Source of the DNA: Bradyrhizobium monzae
GTDB taxonomy: Bacteria > Pseudomonadota > Alphaproteobacteria > Rhizobiales > Xanthobacteraceae
DNA: 64,000 nt
Direction: 5' to 3'
Assembly: GCF_021458635.1 (NCBI RefSeq)
Contig: NZ_JAIRDQ010000004.1
Coordinates: 372,001 to 436,000, forward strand
Made by a program: the position numbers and the translations under genes. Below, piece after piece: positions 6,083 through 14,751 of this stretch (position 1 is the stretch's first letter; the number at the start of each line of letters is the position of its first letter). The notes under the pieces were generated by a model, which ran no database searches, was not told the DNA's origin, and saw only the letters and a list, made by a program, of their open reading frames with translations.

Positions 6083-8875
6083 ATGGACAGCGTTGCGACC
6101 GAGCACAAGCCACAGGTGGATGATCGCTTCGACACCGCGCGGATCACCGCCGCGGTCGATGCGCTTGCCGAAAAGCATCAAGGCCGCGAGGACACGTTCC
6201 GCACCGCGACCGCGCAATTGCTCAAGGCCGAGCTTCTTGCGGCGCGCGCCGCGGCACAGGCAATCCTGCTGAAGGACCGCCACGGGCGCCGCTGCGCCGA
6301 GCGGCTGTGCCACGTGCAGGATGAGATCATCCGCATCCTCTATTCAGCCGCGACCCGTCATCTCTACCGCTCGCCGATCCCCAGCGGGGCGGAACGCATG
6401 GCGGTGGTCGCGACCGGCGGCTATGGCCGCGGCCTGATGGCACCCGAGTCCGACATCGATCTCTTGTTCATACTGCCCTACAAGCAGACCGCCTGGGGCG
6501 AACAGGTCGCCGAAGCCATCCTCTATTGCCTCTGGGACATGGGGCTGAAGGTCGGCCACGCCACGCGCTCGGTCGATGAATCGATCCGGCAGGCGCGCGG
6601 CGACATGACCATCCGCACCGCGATCCTGGAGACGCGCTTCCTCACCGGCGACCAGCCGCTCTATGACGAACTGGTCGCACGTTTCGACAAGGAAGTGGTG
6701 CAGGGCACCGCGTCCGAATTCGTCACCGCAAAACTCGCCGAGCGCGAGGAGCGGCATCGCCGCGGCGGCCAGTCGCGCTATCTGGTCGAGCCCAACGTCA
6801 AGGACGGCAAGGGCGCGCTACGCGACCTGCACACGCTGTTCTGGATCGCGAAATACGTCTATCGCGTCCGCGACACCGACGAACTGGTCGAGCGCGGCGT
6901 GTTCGACGCGCAGGAGTATCGCAGCTTCCGCCGCTGCGCCGACTTCCTCTGGTCGGTGCGCTGCAATCTGCATTTCTACTCCGGCCGCGCCGAAGAGCGC
7001 CTCTCCTTCGACCTCCAGCGCGAGATCGCGGTCCGGCTCGGCTACACCTCGCATCCCGGCATGCAGGACGTCGAGCGCTTCATGAAGCACTACTTCCTGG
7101 TCGCCAAGGAAGTCGGCAATCTCACCGCCATCCTCTGCGCCAAGCTCGAGGACCAGCAGGCCAAGCCCGCACCGGTGCTGAGCCGAATGATGGCGCGGCT
7201 GCGCCCCACGCCCGTGAAGCGGCGCGTGCCTGACAGCGACGACTTCATCGTCGACAACAACCGCATCAACGTTGCCGCGCCCGACGTCTTCAAGCACGAT
7301 CCGGTCAATCTGATCCGCATCTTCCGCCTGGCGCAGAAGAACAACCTCGCCTTCCATCCGGACGCGATGCGCGACGTGACGCGCTCGCTCGGCCTGATCA
7401 ACGCGCAGATGCGCGAGAATCCCGAGGCCAACCGGCTGTTCATGGAGATCCTGACCTCCGACAATGCCGAGATCGTGCTGCGTCGGATGAACGAGACCGG
7501 CGTGCTCGGCCATTTCATCCGCGCCTTCGGCAAGATCGTCTCGATGATGCAGTTCAACATGTATCATCACTACACGGTCGACGAACATCTGATCCGCTGC
7601 GTCGGCTTCCTCCAGGACATCGAGCGCGGAGGCATCGAGGAGTTCACGTTCGCCAGCGACCTGATGCGTAAGATTCGCCCCGAGCATCGTTCGGTGATCT
7701 ACATCACGACGCTGCTGCACGACATCGCCAAGGGACGGCCCGAGGATCATTCGATCGCGGGCGCCAAGGTCGCGCGCCGGCTCTGCCCGCGGCTCGGCTT
7801 CAGCGCCGCCGACACCGAGCTCGTGGCCTGGCTGATCGAGGAGCACCTCACGATGTCCACGGTCGCGCAGTCGCGCGACCTCTCCGACCGCAAGACCATC
7901 GAGAATTTCGCCGCCGTGGTGCAGTCGGTCGAGCAGATGAAGCTGCTCACCATCCTGACCACCGCCGACATCCGTGGCGTCGGTCCGGGCGTGTGGAACG
8001 GCTGGAAGGCGCAGCTGCTGCGCTCGCTTTATTACGAGACCGAACCGGTGCTGACCGGCGGGTTCTCGGAGGTCGACCGCGGCAAGCGCCTGACGGCTGC
8101 CTACGCCGAATTCCGGCATGCCTTCGCCGAATGGCCCGCCGACGAGCTCGATGCCTATGTCGGCCGGCACTACCCGGCCTACTGGCTCAAGGTCGAGCTG
8201 CCGCGCAAGATTCGCCACGCCCGCTTCGTGCGGTCGAGCGAACAGGCCGGCCACAAGCTCGCGATCAATGTCGGCTTCGACGAGGTGCGCGGCGTCACCG
8301 AGCTCACCATCTTCGCCGCCGACCATCCCTGGCTGCTGTCGATCATTGCGGGCGCCTGCGCTTCGGCCGGCGCCAACATCGTCGACGCCCAGATCTACAC
8401 CACGACCGACGGCCGCGCGCTCGACACGATCTCGATCTCCCGGGAATACGACCGCGACGAGGACGAGGGGCGGCGCGCCACGCGCATCGGCGAGATGATC
8501 GAGGACGTGCTGGAAGGCAAGCTGCGCCTGCCCGAAGTGGTGGCGCGGCGCACCGTGCGCAGCAAGGCGCGGCCTTTCGTGATCGAGCCGGAAGTGACCA
8601 TCAACAATCAATGGTCCGACCGCTACACCGTGATCGAAGTCTCCGGCCTCGACCGCCCCGGCCTGCTCTACGAGCTGACCACCGCGATCTCGAAGCTCAA
8701 TCTCAACATCGCCTCTGCCCATGTCGCGACCTTCGGCGAGCGTGCCCGCGACGTGTTCTACGTCACCGATCTGCTCGGCGCGCAGATCAGCGCACCGACC
8801 CGCCAGGCGGCGATCAAGAGCGCGCTGACCCACGTGATGGCCGGCGACAAGGCGGTTGCGGCTCCAGCGGCGTGA
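6083..8875 (+). CDS. glnD: Bifunctional PII uridylyltransferase / uridylyl-removing enzyme GlnD
   Basis: Cytosolic nitrogen sensor of 930 residues. It uridylylates PII proteins when glutamine is low and removes UMP when glutamine is high. Domain order is complete: nucleotidyltransferase domain with GGYGRGLMAPESDIDLLF at about residues 111-128 (catalytic acidic DxD), a helical linker, the HD hydrolase domain with HHYTVDEH near 493 and LLHDIAKG near 543, and two C-terminal ACT domains starting near residues 735 and 850 (GLDRPGLLYELT) that bind glutamine. Length matches rhizobial GlnD. The start MDSVATEHKP follows a GGTGAGAC. A palindrome sits directly upstream. The gene is monocistronic or read from its own promoter, being divergent from the importer operon. 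Confidence 0.98.
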   Translation: MDSVATEHKPQVDDRFDTARITAAVDALAEKHQGREDTFRTATAQLLKAELLAARAAAQAILLKDRHGRRCAERLCHVQDEIIRILYSAATRHLYRSPIPSGAERMAVVATGGYGRGLMAPESDIDLLFILPYKQTAWGEQVAEAILYCLWDMGLKVGHATRSVDESIRQARGDMTIRTAILETRFLTGDQPLYDELVARFDKEVVQGTASEFVTAKLAEREERHRRGGQSRYLVEPNVKDGKGALRDLHTLFWIAKYVYRVRDTDELVERGVFDAQEYRSFRRCADFLWSVRCNLHFYSGRAEERLSFDLQREIAVRLGYTSHPGMQDVERFMKHYFLVAKEVGNLTAILCAKLEDQQAKPAPVLSRMMARLRPTPVKRRVPDSDDFIVDNNRINVAAPDVFKHDPVNLIRIFRLAQKNNLAFHPDAMRDVTRSLGLINAQMRENPEANRLFMEILTSDNAEIVLRRMNETGVLGHFIRAFGKIVSMMQFNMYHHYTVDEHLIRCVGFLQDIERGGIEEFTFASDLMRKIRPEHRSVIYITTLLHDIAKGRPEDHSIAGAKVARRLCPRLGFSAADTELVAWLIEEHLTMSTVAQSRDLSDRKTIENFAAVVQSVEQMKLLTILTTADIRGVGPGVWNGWKAQLLRSLYYETEPVLTGGFSEVDRGKRLTAAYAEFRHAFAEWPADELDAYVGRHYPAYWLKVELPRKIRHARFVRSSEQAGHKLAINVGFDEVRGVTELTIFAADHPWLLSIIAGACASAGANIVDAQIYTTTDGRALDTISISREYDRDEDEGRRATRIGEMIEDVLEGKLRLPEVVARRTVRSKARPFVIEPEVTINNQWSDRYTVIEVSGLDRPGLLYELTTAISKLNLNIASAHVATFGERARDVFYVTDLLGAQISAPTRQAAIKSALTHVMAGDKAVAAPAA

Positions 8876-8913
8876 CTTTCGTCATTCCGCGCCTGCGGCG
8901 ACCGCCTTGCTCA

Positions 8914-9813
8914 TCATCGCGCCGGCTTTTGTTCGGAGTGTCGCAGCACGCTCACCAGTGCAGACAGCGCGGCTGGTTGATGCTGGCGACTGGGATAATA
9001 CATGAAGAAGCCAGGAATTGGCGGCGTCCAATCCTCCAGCACCCGAACAAGGCGACCCTTCGCAATATCTCCGGCGACCTGTTCTTCATAGGCGAGTCCG
9101 ATACCAACTCCAGCTAGCGCCGCCTGAATTACCAGGTGAGTATCGTCAATTATAAGTGGGCCGTTCACGTTGATCGTGACCGACTTTCGTCCCTGCTCAA
9201 ACTCCCACCGATATGGACCACCTGCGAGACGCAGGGTAATGCACCGATGATCGTTGAGATCCTTTGGCTTCTCGGGGATGCCTCGTGAAGCGAAATAGCG
9301 CGGCGACCCTACTACCGCCAATCGCAGTTCGGGCGTGACACGAACCGCGATCATGTCCTTTTGAATGTACTCGCCAAGCTGAATACCGGCATCGAACTCG
9401 CCTGCAACAAGGTCCACAGGGCCAGTGACGGTGACAACATCCAAAACGATGTCAGGGTACGCCTCAGCGAAGGCTCTGAGCCGCGGTAACAAGACCATCA
9501 CGGCAGCTGATCGCGACATTACAATTCGAAGGCGACCTTCGGGTCGGTGCCGAACGCTTCGGGCTTTGTCGAGGGCATGCCGAATTTGCTCAAGCGCCGG
9601 AGAGAGGTCTTCCAAAAGAGCCGCCCCCGCAGCGGTTGGTGCAACGCTCTTGGTTGTTCGCGCGAGCAGCTGCAGCTCAAGCCGTTGTTCAAGCCTCCGG
9701 ATCGTGTGGCTCAAGGCCGACTGAGACACGCCCAGCTTTATCGCAGCGCGTGTAAAGCTTCGTTCGCTGGCCACGACTGCAAACGTCGCGAGTTCGTTCA
9801 TTTCATTTGTCAT
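8914..9813 (-). CDS. LysR-type transcriptional regulator
   Basis: DNA-binding regulator of 299 residues with the N-terminal winged HTH (FAVVASERSFTRAAIKLGVSQSALSHTIRRLE, residues 9-40) and the type 2 periplasmic-binding-like effector domain. Sequence features such as VVTVTGPVDLVAGEFDAGIQLGE and PRYFASRGIPEKPKDLNDHRCI place it in the CrgA-like branch that often controls adjacent oxidoreductase or export genes. It is divergent from the small NTF2-like gene at 9961, with a 147-base shared region holding a LysR-type box, so that gene is the probable target. Confidence 0.92.
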   Translation of the reverse strand: MTNEMNELATFAVVASERSFTRAAIKLGVSQSALSHTIRRLEQRLELQLLARTTKSVAPTAAGAALLEDLSPALEQIRHALDKARSVRHRPEGRLRIVMSRSAAVMVLLPRLRAFAEAYPDIVLDVVTVTGPVDLVAGEFDAGIQLGEYIQKDMIAVRVTPELRLAVVGSPRYFASRGIPEKPKDLNDHRCITLRLAGGPYRWEFEQGRKSVTINVNGPLIIDDTHLVIQAALAGVGIGLAYEEQVAGDIAKGRLVRVLEDWTPPIPGFFMYYPSRQHQPAALSALVSVLRHSEQKPAR

Positions 9814-9818
9814 CGTTT

Positions 9819-9833
9819 ATGAATATCGCTCAT
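9819..9833. promoter_or_regulatory. Probable LysR box in the divergent region
   Basis: ATGA and TCAT are inverted around seven bases, matching the T-N11-A pattern bound by LysR-type proteins. The site starts six bases from the regulator's own ATG, as expected for autoregulation. Confidence 0.4.
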
Positions 9834-9960
9834 GAGCCCATGCCATGCAATACGTCTAGTCTCATAAGCCAGTTTGCCGTAGCCATAGGCAAGCAGGTGA
9901 CGCTCGGCACGGCTGGCCGAGCTGCATGAATGAGTTCGGTGTAACAGCTTGAGGATGACG

Positions 9961-10329
9961 ATGGATAGAGACGTTCCCGCCTTGCGCTCGCTTGCGCAGA
10001 CCTACTTCGATGCTGCCTATGAAATGGATGCTGAGAAATTTGCATCCATATTCCACTCGTTGAGTTCGGTGACGAAGGTCGCCGAGGACGGCAATGTGGG
10101 CGTGACGCCGATTGCGGCGTGGCTAACAGCGGTCCGTAACATGAAAGCTCCGAAGCAACACGACTTCGAGCGAAATGATCAGATCCTATCAATGGACATT
10201 GAAGGAGAGCTCGCGCTCTTGAGGGTGAAATTGCACATTCCGCCGCGTTCCTTCACGGACCTGTTGTCATGCTTAAGGGTGAACGGAACCTGGAAGATCG
10301 TGCAGAAAGTGATGACGTCGACAGTCTGA
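9961..10329 (+). CDS. Small NTF2-like (SnoaL-type/lumazine-binding-like) protein
   Basis: A 122-residue protein with the nuclear-transport-factor-2-like pattern: N-terminal helix RSLAQTYFDAAYEMDAEKFASIFH, then alternating strands, ending with LLSCLRVNGTWKIVQKVMTS. Such folds serve as small-molecule isomerases, dehydratases or binding proteins in many pathways; which one is not visible here. I choose the ATG at 9961 because GAGG lies six bases upstream; ATG 9955 and TTG 9949 are possible. It lies divergent from the LysR gene and is its likely target. Confidence 0.7.
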   Translation: MDRDVPALRSLAQTYFDAAYEMDAEKFASIFHSLSSVTKVAEDGNVGVTPIAAWLTAVRNMKAPKQHDFERNDQILSMDIEGELALLRVKLHIPPRSFTDLLSCLRVNGTWKIVQKVMTSTV

Positions 10330-10361
10330 GGGATTCTGTTACGGAGCTGCCATCAGATCTT

Positions 10362-10892
10362 TCAAACCTCCACGCCCTCATGCCGCAGCAGCCAGCGTTT
10401 GCGCTCCAGTCCGCCGCCATATTTCACCAGCGAACCATCAGCGCCGATCAGCCGGTGGCACGGCAGCACCACGCTGATCGGGTTGGAGCCATTGGCGTGG
10501 CCGACGGCGCGAATGGCCTTGGGCATCCCGATCTTCGCCGCGAGCGCGCCGTAGCTCATCGTGGTGCCGGCGGGGATTTTTGCCAGCGCGGTCCAGACCT
10601 TTTGCTGGAATGGCGTGCCGGCGATCCGCCATGCGATGCGAGAGAGTTGACCGAGATCGCCCTCAAAATAAGCCGACAGCGCCGTCTTCATCGCCGTCGG
10701 CGCAGCCTGATCCGCCAGGTCCACTGCGCCATGATGCAGGCGCAAGAGCTCGCGCATGCGGTGCTCGTAATCGTCCCAGTCGAGCGCGCGCAACGCGCCG
10801 TCGGCATCGGTGACAAGCAACGCTATCCCGATCGGCGTCGCCAGCCGATCGAGGCCGAAACGTTCGGGAGTCCTGGTTGATCGAGCGGCCAT
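10362..10892 (-). CDS. ogt: Methylated-DNA-[protein]-cysteine S-methyltransferase
   Basis: Suicide DNA repair protein that transfers an alkyl group from O6-alkylguanine or O4-alkylthymine to its own cysteine. The 176-residue protein shows the N-terminal alpha/beta domain and the C-terminal HTH active-site domain: GTPFQQKVWTALAKIPAGTTMSYG, then RAVGHANGSNPISVVLPCHRLIG with the acceptor cysteine in PCHR, and GLERKRWLLRHE at the end. Start MAARSTRT is supported by AAGGTG upstream; an ATG five codons earlier is an alternative. The 5' end lies about 94 bases from the divergent DUF1304 gene. Confidence 0.95.
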   Translation of the reverse strand: MAARSTRTPERFGLDRLATPIGIALLVTDADGALRALDWDDYEHRMRELLRLHHGAVDLADQAAPTAMKTALSAYFEGDLGQLSRIAWRIAGTPFQQKVWTALAKIPAGTTMSYGALAAKIGMPKAIRAVGHANGSNPISVVLPCHRLIGADGSLVKYGGGLERKRWLLRHEGVEV

Positions 10893-10985
10893 TGCGTCAC
10901 CTTGCATCGGAACACGCTTCGCACTTTCCATGCCGGCCATGCTAACGTCCACCCGAAAGCTGACGCTTTTGGCGGGGAGCTCAAC

Positions 10986-11348
10986 TTGATCTGGATCGCC
11001 AATAGCCTGGTGGCGCTGGTCGCCGCACTGCACGCCTATTTCCTGATCCTGGAGATGTTCCTCTGGGACAAGCCGCAGGGCTTGAAGGTTTTCCGCAATA
11101 CGCCGGAGAAGGCCGAGATCACGAAAGTGCTGGCCGCCAACCAGGGCCTCTATAACGGCTTCCTCACTGCCGGCCTGATCTGGGGTCTCGTCCACGGCAA
11201 TCCGGCCGTCGCGTTCCAGATCAAGGTGTTCTTTCTGCTCTGCGTGATCGTGGCCGGCGCCTATGGCGCGGCGACCGTCAGCACGCGCATCCTGATCGTG
11301 CAGGCGCTGCCGGCGGCGATCGCGCTGGCTGCATTGTTCCTGGCCTGA
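10986..11348 (+). CDS. DUF1304 family membrane protein
   Basis: A 120-residue inner-membrane protein with four hydrophobic helices. The family pattern is clear: VALVAALHAYFLILEMFLW, KVFRN..., TKVLAANQGLYNGFL, AGLIWGL, then a glycine-rich VAGAYGAATV. I take the TTG at 10986 as start because GGGGAG sits six bases before it; the upstream open frame has no coding character. Function of the family is unknown. It is divergent from ogt. Confidence 0.85.
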   Translation: MIWIANSLVALVAALHAYFLILEMFLWDKPQGLKVFRNTPEKAEITKVLAANQGLYNGFLTAGLIWGLVHGNPAVAFQIKVFFLLCVIVAGAYGAATVSTRILIVQALPAAIALAALFLA

Positions 11349-11504
11349 AAGCCTAAGACCTTAGCCTGAGACGCTACGGCGCGGCGCCGCGATCCTTGCG
11401 CGGCGCCTGCCCTTCCTCCACACTCTCCGGCAGCGAGGGCGACCGTTGCAACCAACGGGAAAAGACCGTCGACCGGAAAATTCCGTCAGGAGGAACAACC
11501 CAAC

Positions 11505-12731
11505 ATGAGCAATCGCAGAGCCTTCATAGCTGCCACGGCGGCGCTCGCCTTCGTGTTCTCCGCCAACCAAGCTCTCGCCCAGAAGAAATACGACACCGGC
11601 GCGAGCGACACCGAAATCAAGATCGGCCAGACCGTGCCGTTCTCGGGCCCCTATTCCGTCTACGCCAATATCGGCAAGACGCAGGCTGCCTACTTCAAGA
11701 TGATCAACGATCAGGGCGGCATCAACGGCCGCAAGATCAACCTGATCCAATACGACGACGCCTATTCGCCGCCGAAGACCGTCGAGCAGGTGCGCAAGCT
11801 AGTCGAAGGCGACGAAGTCCTCTTCACCTTCCAGATCATCGGCACGGCCGCCAACGCTGCCGTGCAAAAATATCTCAACGGCAAGAAGATCCCGCAGCTC
11901 CTCGCCTCGACTGGCGCAGCGCGCTTCAACGATCCGCAGAACTACCCTTGGACCATTGCCTACAATCCCAACTACATCTCCGAGGGACGCATCTACGCCA
12001 AGTACATTCTCAAGGAGCATCCGAACGCCAAGATCGGCGTGCTCTACCAGAACGACGACATGGGCCGCGACTATCTGGCCGGCCTGAAGAGCGGCCTCGG
12101 CGACAAGGCCGCCAGCATGATTGTCGGCGAAGTTTCCTACGAGGTCACCGACCCGACGGTGGACTCGCAGGTGGTCAAGCTGAAAACGATGGGTGCCGAT
12201 CTTTTCTACGATGCCTCGACGCCGAAGTTCGCGGCACAGGCTATCAAGAAGGTCGCCGAGCTCGGCTGGACTCCGGTGCACATCGTCGACATCAATGCGA
12301 GCCCGATCTCGGCGACGTTGAAGCCGGCTGGCCTCGACATCTCCAAGGGCATCATCTCGACCCAATATGGCAAGGAGCCCAGCGACCCGCAGTGGAAGGA
12401 CGACCCGGGCGTGAAGGCCTTCTTCGCCTTCATGGACAAGTATTTCCCCGAGGGCGACAAGCTCAACACTGTAAACACCTATGGCTACTCGGTGGCCGAG
12501 CTGCTGGTGCAGGTCCTGAAGCAATGCGGCGACGACCTGTCGCGAGAGAACGTGATGAAGCAGGTCGCCAACATCAAGGACTTCACCCCGAGCTTTGCAC
12601 TGCCCGGCATCAAGATCAACACCGGCCCGAACGACTACCGCGTCAACAAGCAGATGCAGATGATGAAGTTCAACGGCGAACGCTGGGAGCTGTTCGGACC
12701 GATCATCGAGGACTCGGGGCCGGCAGGTTAG
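11505..12731 (+). CDS. Branched-chain-amino-acid-type periplasmic binding protein (copy 1 of tandem pair)
   Basis: Secreted 408-residue receptor of the Leu/Ile/Val-binding (peripla_BP_6) family. An AGGAGG precedes the ATG; the signal peptide ends at ALAQ. Visible features are the family's first strand EIKIGQTVPFSGPYSVYANIGKTQ, the INLIQYDDAYSPPKTVEQVRKLVE segment, and IGVLYQNDDMGRDYLAGL. The C-terminus ends WELFGPIIEDSGPAG, nearly the same as its neighbour. No permease or ATPase gene is nearby, so the partner transporter is encoded elsewhere or the receptor serves another role. Substrate is not predictable; amino acids, amides or aromatic acids are usual in this family. Confidence 0.92.
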   Translation: MSNRRAFIAATAALAFVFSANQALAQKKYDTGASDTEIKIGQTVPFSGPYSVYANIGKTQAAYFKMINDQGGINGRKINLIQYDDAYSPPKTVEQVRKLVEGDEVLFTFQIIGTAANAAVQKYLNGKKIPQLLASTGAARFNDPQNYPWTIAYNPNYISEGRIYAKYILKEHPNAKIGVLYQNDDMGRDYLAGLKSGLGDKAASMIVGEVSYEVTDPTVDSQVVKLKTMGADLFYDASTPKFAAQAIKKVAELGWTPVHIVDINASPISATLKPAGLDISKGIISTQYGKEPSDPQWKDDPGVKAFFAFMDKYFPEGDKLNTVNTYGYSVAELLVQVLKQCGDDLSRENVMKQVANIKDFTPSFALPGIKINTGPNDYRVNKQMQMMKFNGERWELFGPIIEDSGPAG

Positions 12732-12736
12732 TAACT

Positions 12737-12772
12737 TCGTAGGGGTGGGTTCGCCAACCCACCCCTACGAAC
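12737..12772. repeat. Perfect 16-bp-stem palindrome between the two binding-protein genes
   Basis: TTCGTAGGGGTGGGTT and AACCCACCCCTACGAA flank a four-base loop. The stem is perfect and begins five bases after the first stop codon. It belongs to the GTAGGG(T)GGG class seen again at 23554 and 35115. It could stabilise the upstream message or act as a factor-independent pause; no U-run follows. Confidence 0.8.
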
Positions 12773-12893
12773 TGCGGGCGCTTCCCCGCCTTGCGTTGCA
12801 ACAATCACTCCGCCACACTCGCCCTCAGCGACGGCACCGGACGCGCAGTGCGTCCGGCAGACCATCTGCAATAACAGACCGAGGAAATTGCGA

Positions 12894-14120
12894 ATGAGGA
12901 ATGGAATTCTGCATCTGGCCACGGCAACGGCGCTGACCCTGGCGCTGTCGGTCTCTGCGGCCAATGCCCAAAAGAAATATGATCCGGGCGCCAGCGACAC
13001 CGAGATCAAGGTCGGACAGACCATGCCGTTTTCGGGACCGGCGTCGGCCTATTCGTCGATCGGCAAGACCCAGGCCGCCTATTTCAAGATGATCAACGAC
13101 CAGGGCGGCGTCAATGGTCGCAAGATCAATCTGATCCAGTATGACGACGCCTATTCGCCGCCGAAAGCCGTGGAGCAGATCCGCAAGCTCGTCGAGAGCG
13201 ACGAGGTGCTGCTGACCTTTCAGATCATCGGCACGCCCGTGAATGCGGCCGTCCAGAAATATCTCAACTCCAAGAAGGTGCCGCAGCTGTTCGCGGCCAC
13301 CGGCGCCTCGCGGTTCACCGACCCGAAGAACTTCCCGTGGACGATGGGTTTCAATCCGAATTACTTCGTCGAGGGCCGCATCTACGGCCAGTACATTCTG
13401 AAGGAGCATCCGAACGCGAAGATCGGCGTGCTCTATCAGAATGACGACCTCGGCAAGGACTATCTGAACGGCATCAAGGCCGGCCTCGGCGACAAGGCCG
13501 CCAAGATGATCGTGACCGAAGCGTCGTACGAAGTCTCCGATCCGACCGTCGATTCGCAGATCCTCAAGATCAAGGACGCCGGCGCCGACCTGTTCTTCAG
13601 CGCGACGACGCCGAAGCAGGCCGCGCAGGCGATCAAGAAGATCGCCGAGATGGGCTGGCATCCGGTTCAGATCGTCGACATCAATGCCACCTCCGTCGGC
13701 GCGGTGCTGAAGCCGGCAGGCCTCGATGCCGCCAAGGGCCTGATCAGCGTCAACTACGGCAAGGAGCCGCTGGATCCGACCTGGAAGGACGACGCCGGTC
13801 TGAAGAAGTATTTCGACTTCATGGCCAAGTACTATCCTGATGGCGACAGGGACTCGAACTTCAACACTTACGGCTATAGTACGGCGCAGCTGCTGGTGCA
13901 TGTGCTGAAGCAGTGCGGCGACGACCTGACCCGCGAGAACGTCATGAAGCAGGCGGCCTCGCTGAAGGACGTCACCAGCGACACCGCGCTCCCCGGCATC
14001 AAGGCCAACACCTCGCCGACCGACTACCGCGTCAACAAGCAGCTTCAGATGATGAAGTTCAATGGCGAGCGCTGGGAGCTGTTCGGGCCGATCCTGGAGG
14101 ACGCAGGTCCGGCGGGTTAG
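12894..14120 (+). CDS. Branched-chain-amino-acid-type periplasmic binding protein (copy 2 of tandem pair)
   Basis: Close paralog of the preceding gene, also 408 residues. ATG 12894 has GAGG nine bases upstream; a TTG six bases earlier is less likely. The signal peptide is cleaved after SAANA or thereabouts, giving a mature start QKKYDPGASDTEIKVGQ that matches copy 1 almost residue for residue. Conserved blocks include INLIQYDDAYSPPK, IGVLYQNDDLGKDYL and NGERWELFGPI. The two differ most in the middle (for example FFSATTPKQAAQ against FYDASTPKFAAQ), which suggests related but distinct ligands. A strong terminator follows, so the pair ends here without transporter genes. Confidence 0.92.
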   Translation: MRNGILHLATATALTLALSVSAANAQKKYDPGASDTEIKVGQTMPFSGPASAYSSIGKTQAAYFKMINDQGGVNGRKINLIQYDDAYSPPKAVEQIRKLVESDEVLLTFQIIGTPVNAAVQKYLNSKKVPQLFAATGASRFTDPKNFPWTMGFNPNYFVEGRIYGQYILKEHPNAKIGVLYQNDDLGKDYLNGIKAGLGDKAAKMIVTEASYEVSDPTVDSQILKIKDAGADLFFSATTPKQAAQAIKKIAEMGWHPVQIVDINATSVGAVLKPAGLDAAKGLISVNYGKEPLDPTWKDDAGLKKYFDFMAKYYPDGDRDSNFNTYGYSTAQLLVHVLKQCGDDLTRENVMKQAASLKDVTSDTALPGIKANTSPTDYRVNKQLQMMKFNGERWELFGPILEDAGPAG

Positions 14121-14140
14121 CCACCGAGCTCTGAAATCCA

Positions 14141-14170
14141 ATCGGCGGCCTGCGGGCCGCCGATTTTTTT
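14141..14170 (+). terminator. Factor-independent terminator after the binding-protein pair
   Basis: ATCGGCGGCC, loop TGCG, GGCCGCCGAT, then a run of T. The ten-pair stem and the following seven-T tract make a textbook terminator for the tandem binding-protein transcript. Confidence 0.92.
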
Positions 14171-14177
14171 GGAGCGT

Positions 14178-14603
14178 CTACGTCGGTATCTCCCCAAAGT
14201 TTTTTCCGACCGGCAGCACCGCGTGCCGGATCAGGCGCGAATCCTCCACTGCGGCCTGGCGGTGCTTGACCGCCTCGCGATAGACGGGGTCGCGGATCAT
14301 CTCGACGAAGGCGGCGACGCTGGGGTATTCGGCGATGAAGCAGTGGTCCCAGCGCTCGTCCTGCGGACCGATCAGCATCAGCTCGAACTTGCCTTGCCAG
14401 ACGATGCGGCCGCCGAGGCGCTCGAACACGGGGCCGCTTTCGCGACCATAGGCCGCATAGGCCTCCGCGCCGGAAGCTTTCCGACCGTCGGGATACGCCG
14501 CCTCTTTGCGCAAGCGCACCAGGTTGAGCATGTGGATCGGGCCGGGGCGGTTGTTGTCCCGGAATTGCGCGAAGATTTCCTTGGTCGGATCGATGTGGCT
14601 CAT
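14178..14603 (-). CDS. DUF1330 family protein
   Basis: A 141-residue protein of the dimeric alpha/beta-barrel superfamily. The DUF1330 pattern is visible: GPIHMLNLVRLRKEAAYPDG near residues 21-40, AYGRESGPVFERLGGRIVWQGKFEL, then a block FIAEYPSVAAFVEMIRDPVYREAVKHRQAAVEDSRL. The related superfamily includes antibiotic-biosynthesis monooxygenases and NIPSNAP-like proteins, but no activity is proven for this branch. GAGGGAAC precedes the ATG. It is convergent with the terminator of the binding-protein pair. Confidence 0.85.
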   Translation of the reverse strand: MSHIDPTKEIFAQFRDNNRPGPIHMLNLVRLRKEAAYPDGRKASGAEAYAAYGRESGPVFERLGGRIVWQGKFELMLIGPQDERWDHCFIAEYPSVAAFVEMIRDPVYREAVKHRQAAVEDSRLIRHAVLPVGKNFGEIPT

Positions 14604-14751
14604 TCGAGTTCCCTCTTTTTTATGGCCGCGATCCTAACTCTGTCGCGGAATGAGCGGAACTGCGGCCTGGGAATGCCGCACCTCCTAATCGGACGTTAAG
14701 CACGGGGTAACGGGGCCTTAAACCCCGACCGCTAGCGTGCGACGGGGCGGG

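Noticed and set aside
6818..8833. Long open frame on the minus strand opposite glnD
   Set aside because: It is the antisense shadow of glnD in GC-rich codon usage. Its translation is rich in R, G, D and H with no domain pattern.
12825..14141. 438-codon minus-strand frame opposite the second binding protein
   Set aside because: Shadow of the real gene; the plus strand has a signal peptide, family motifs and a terminator.
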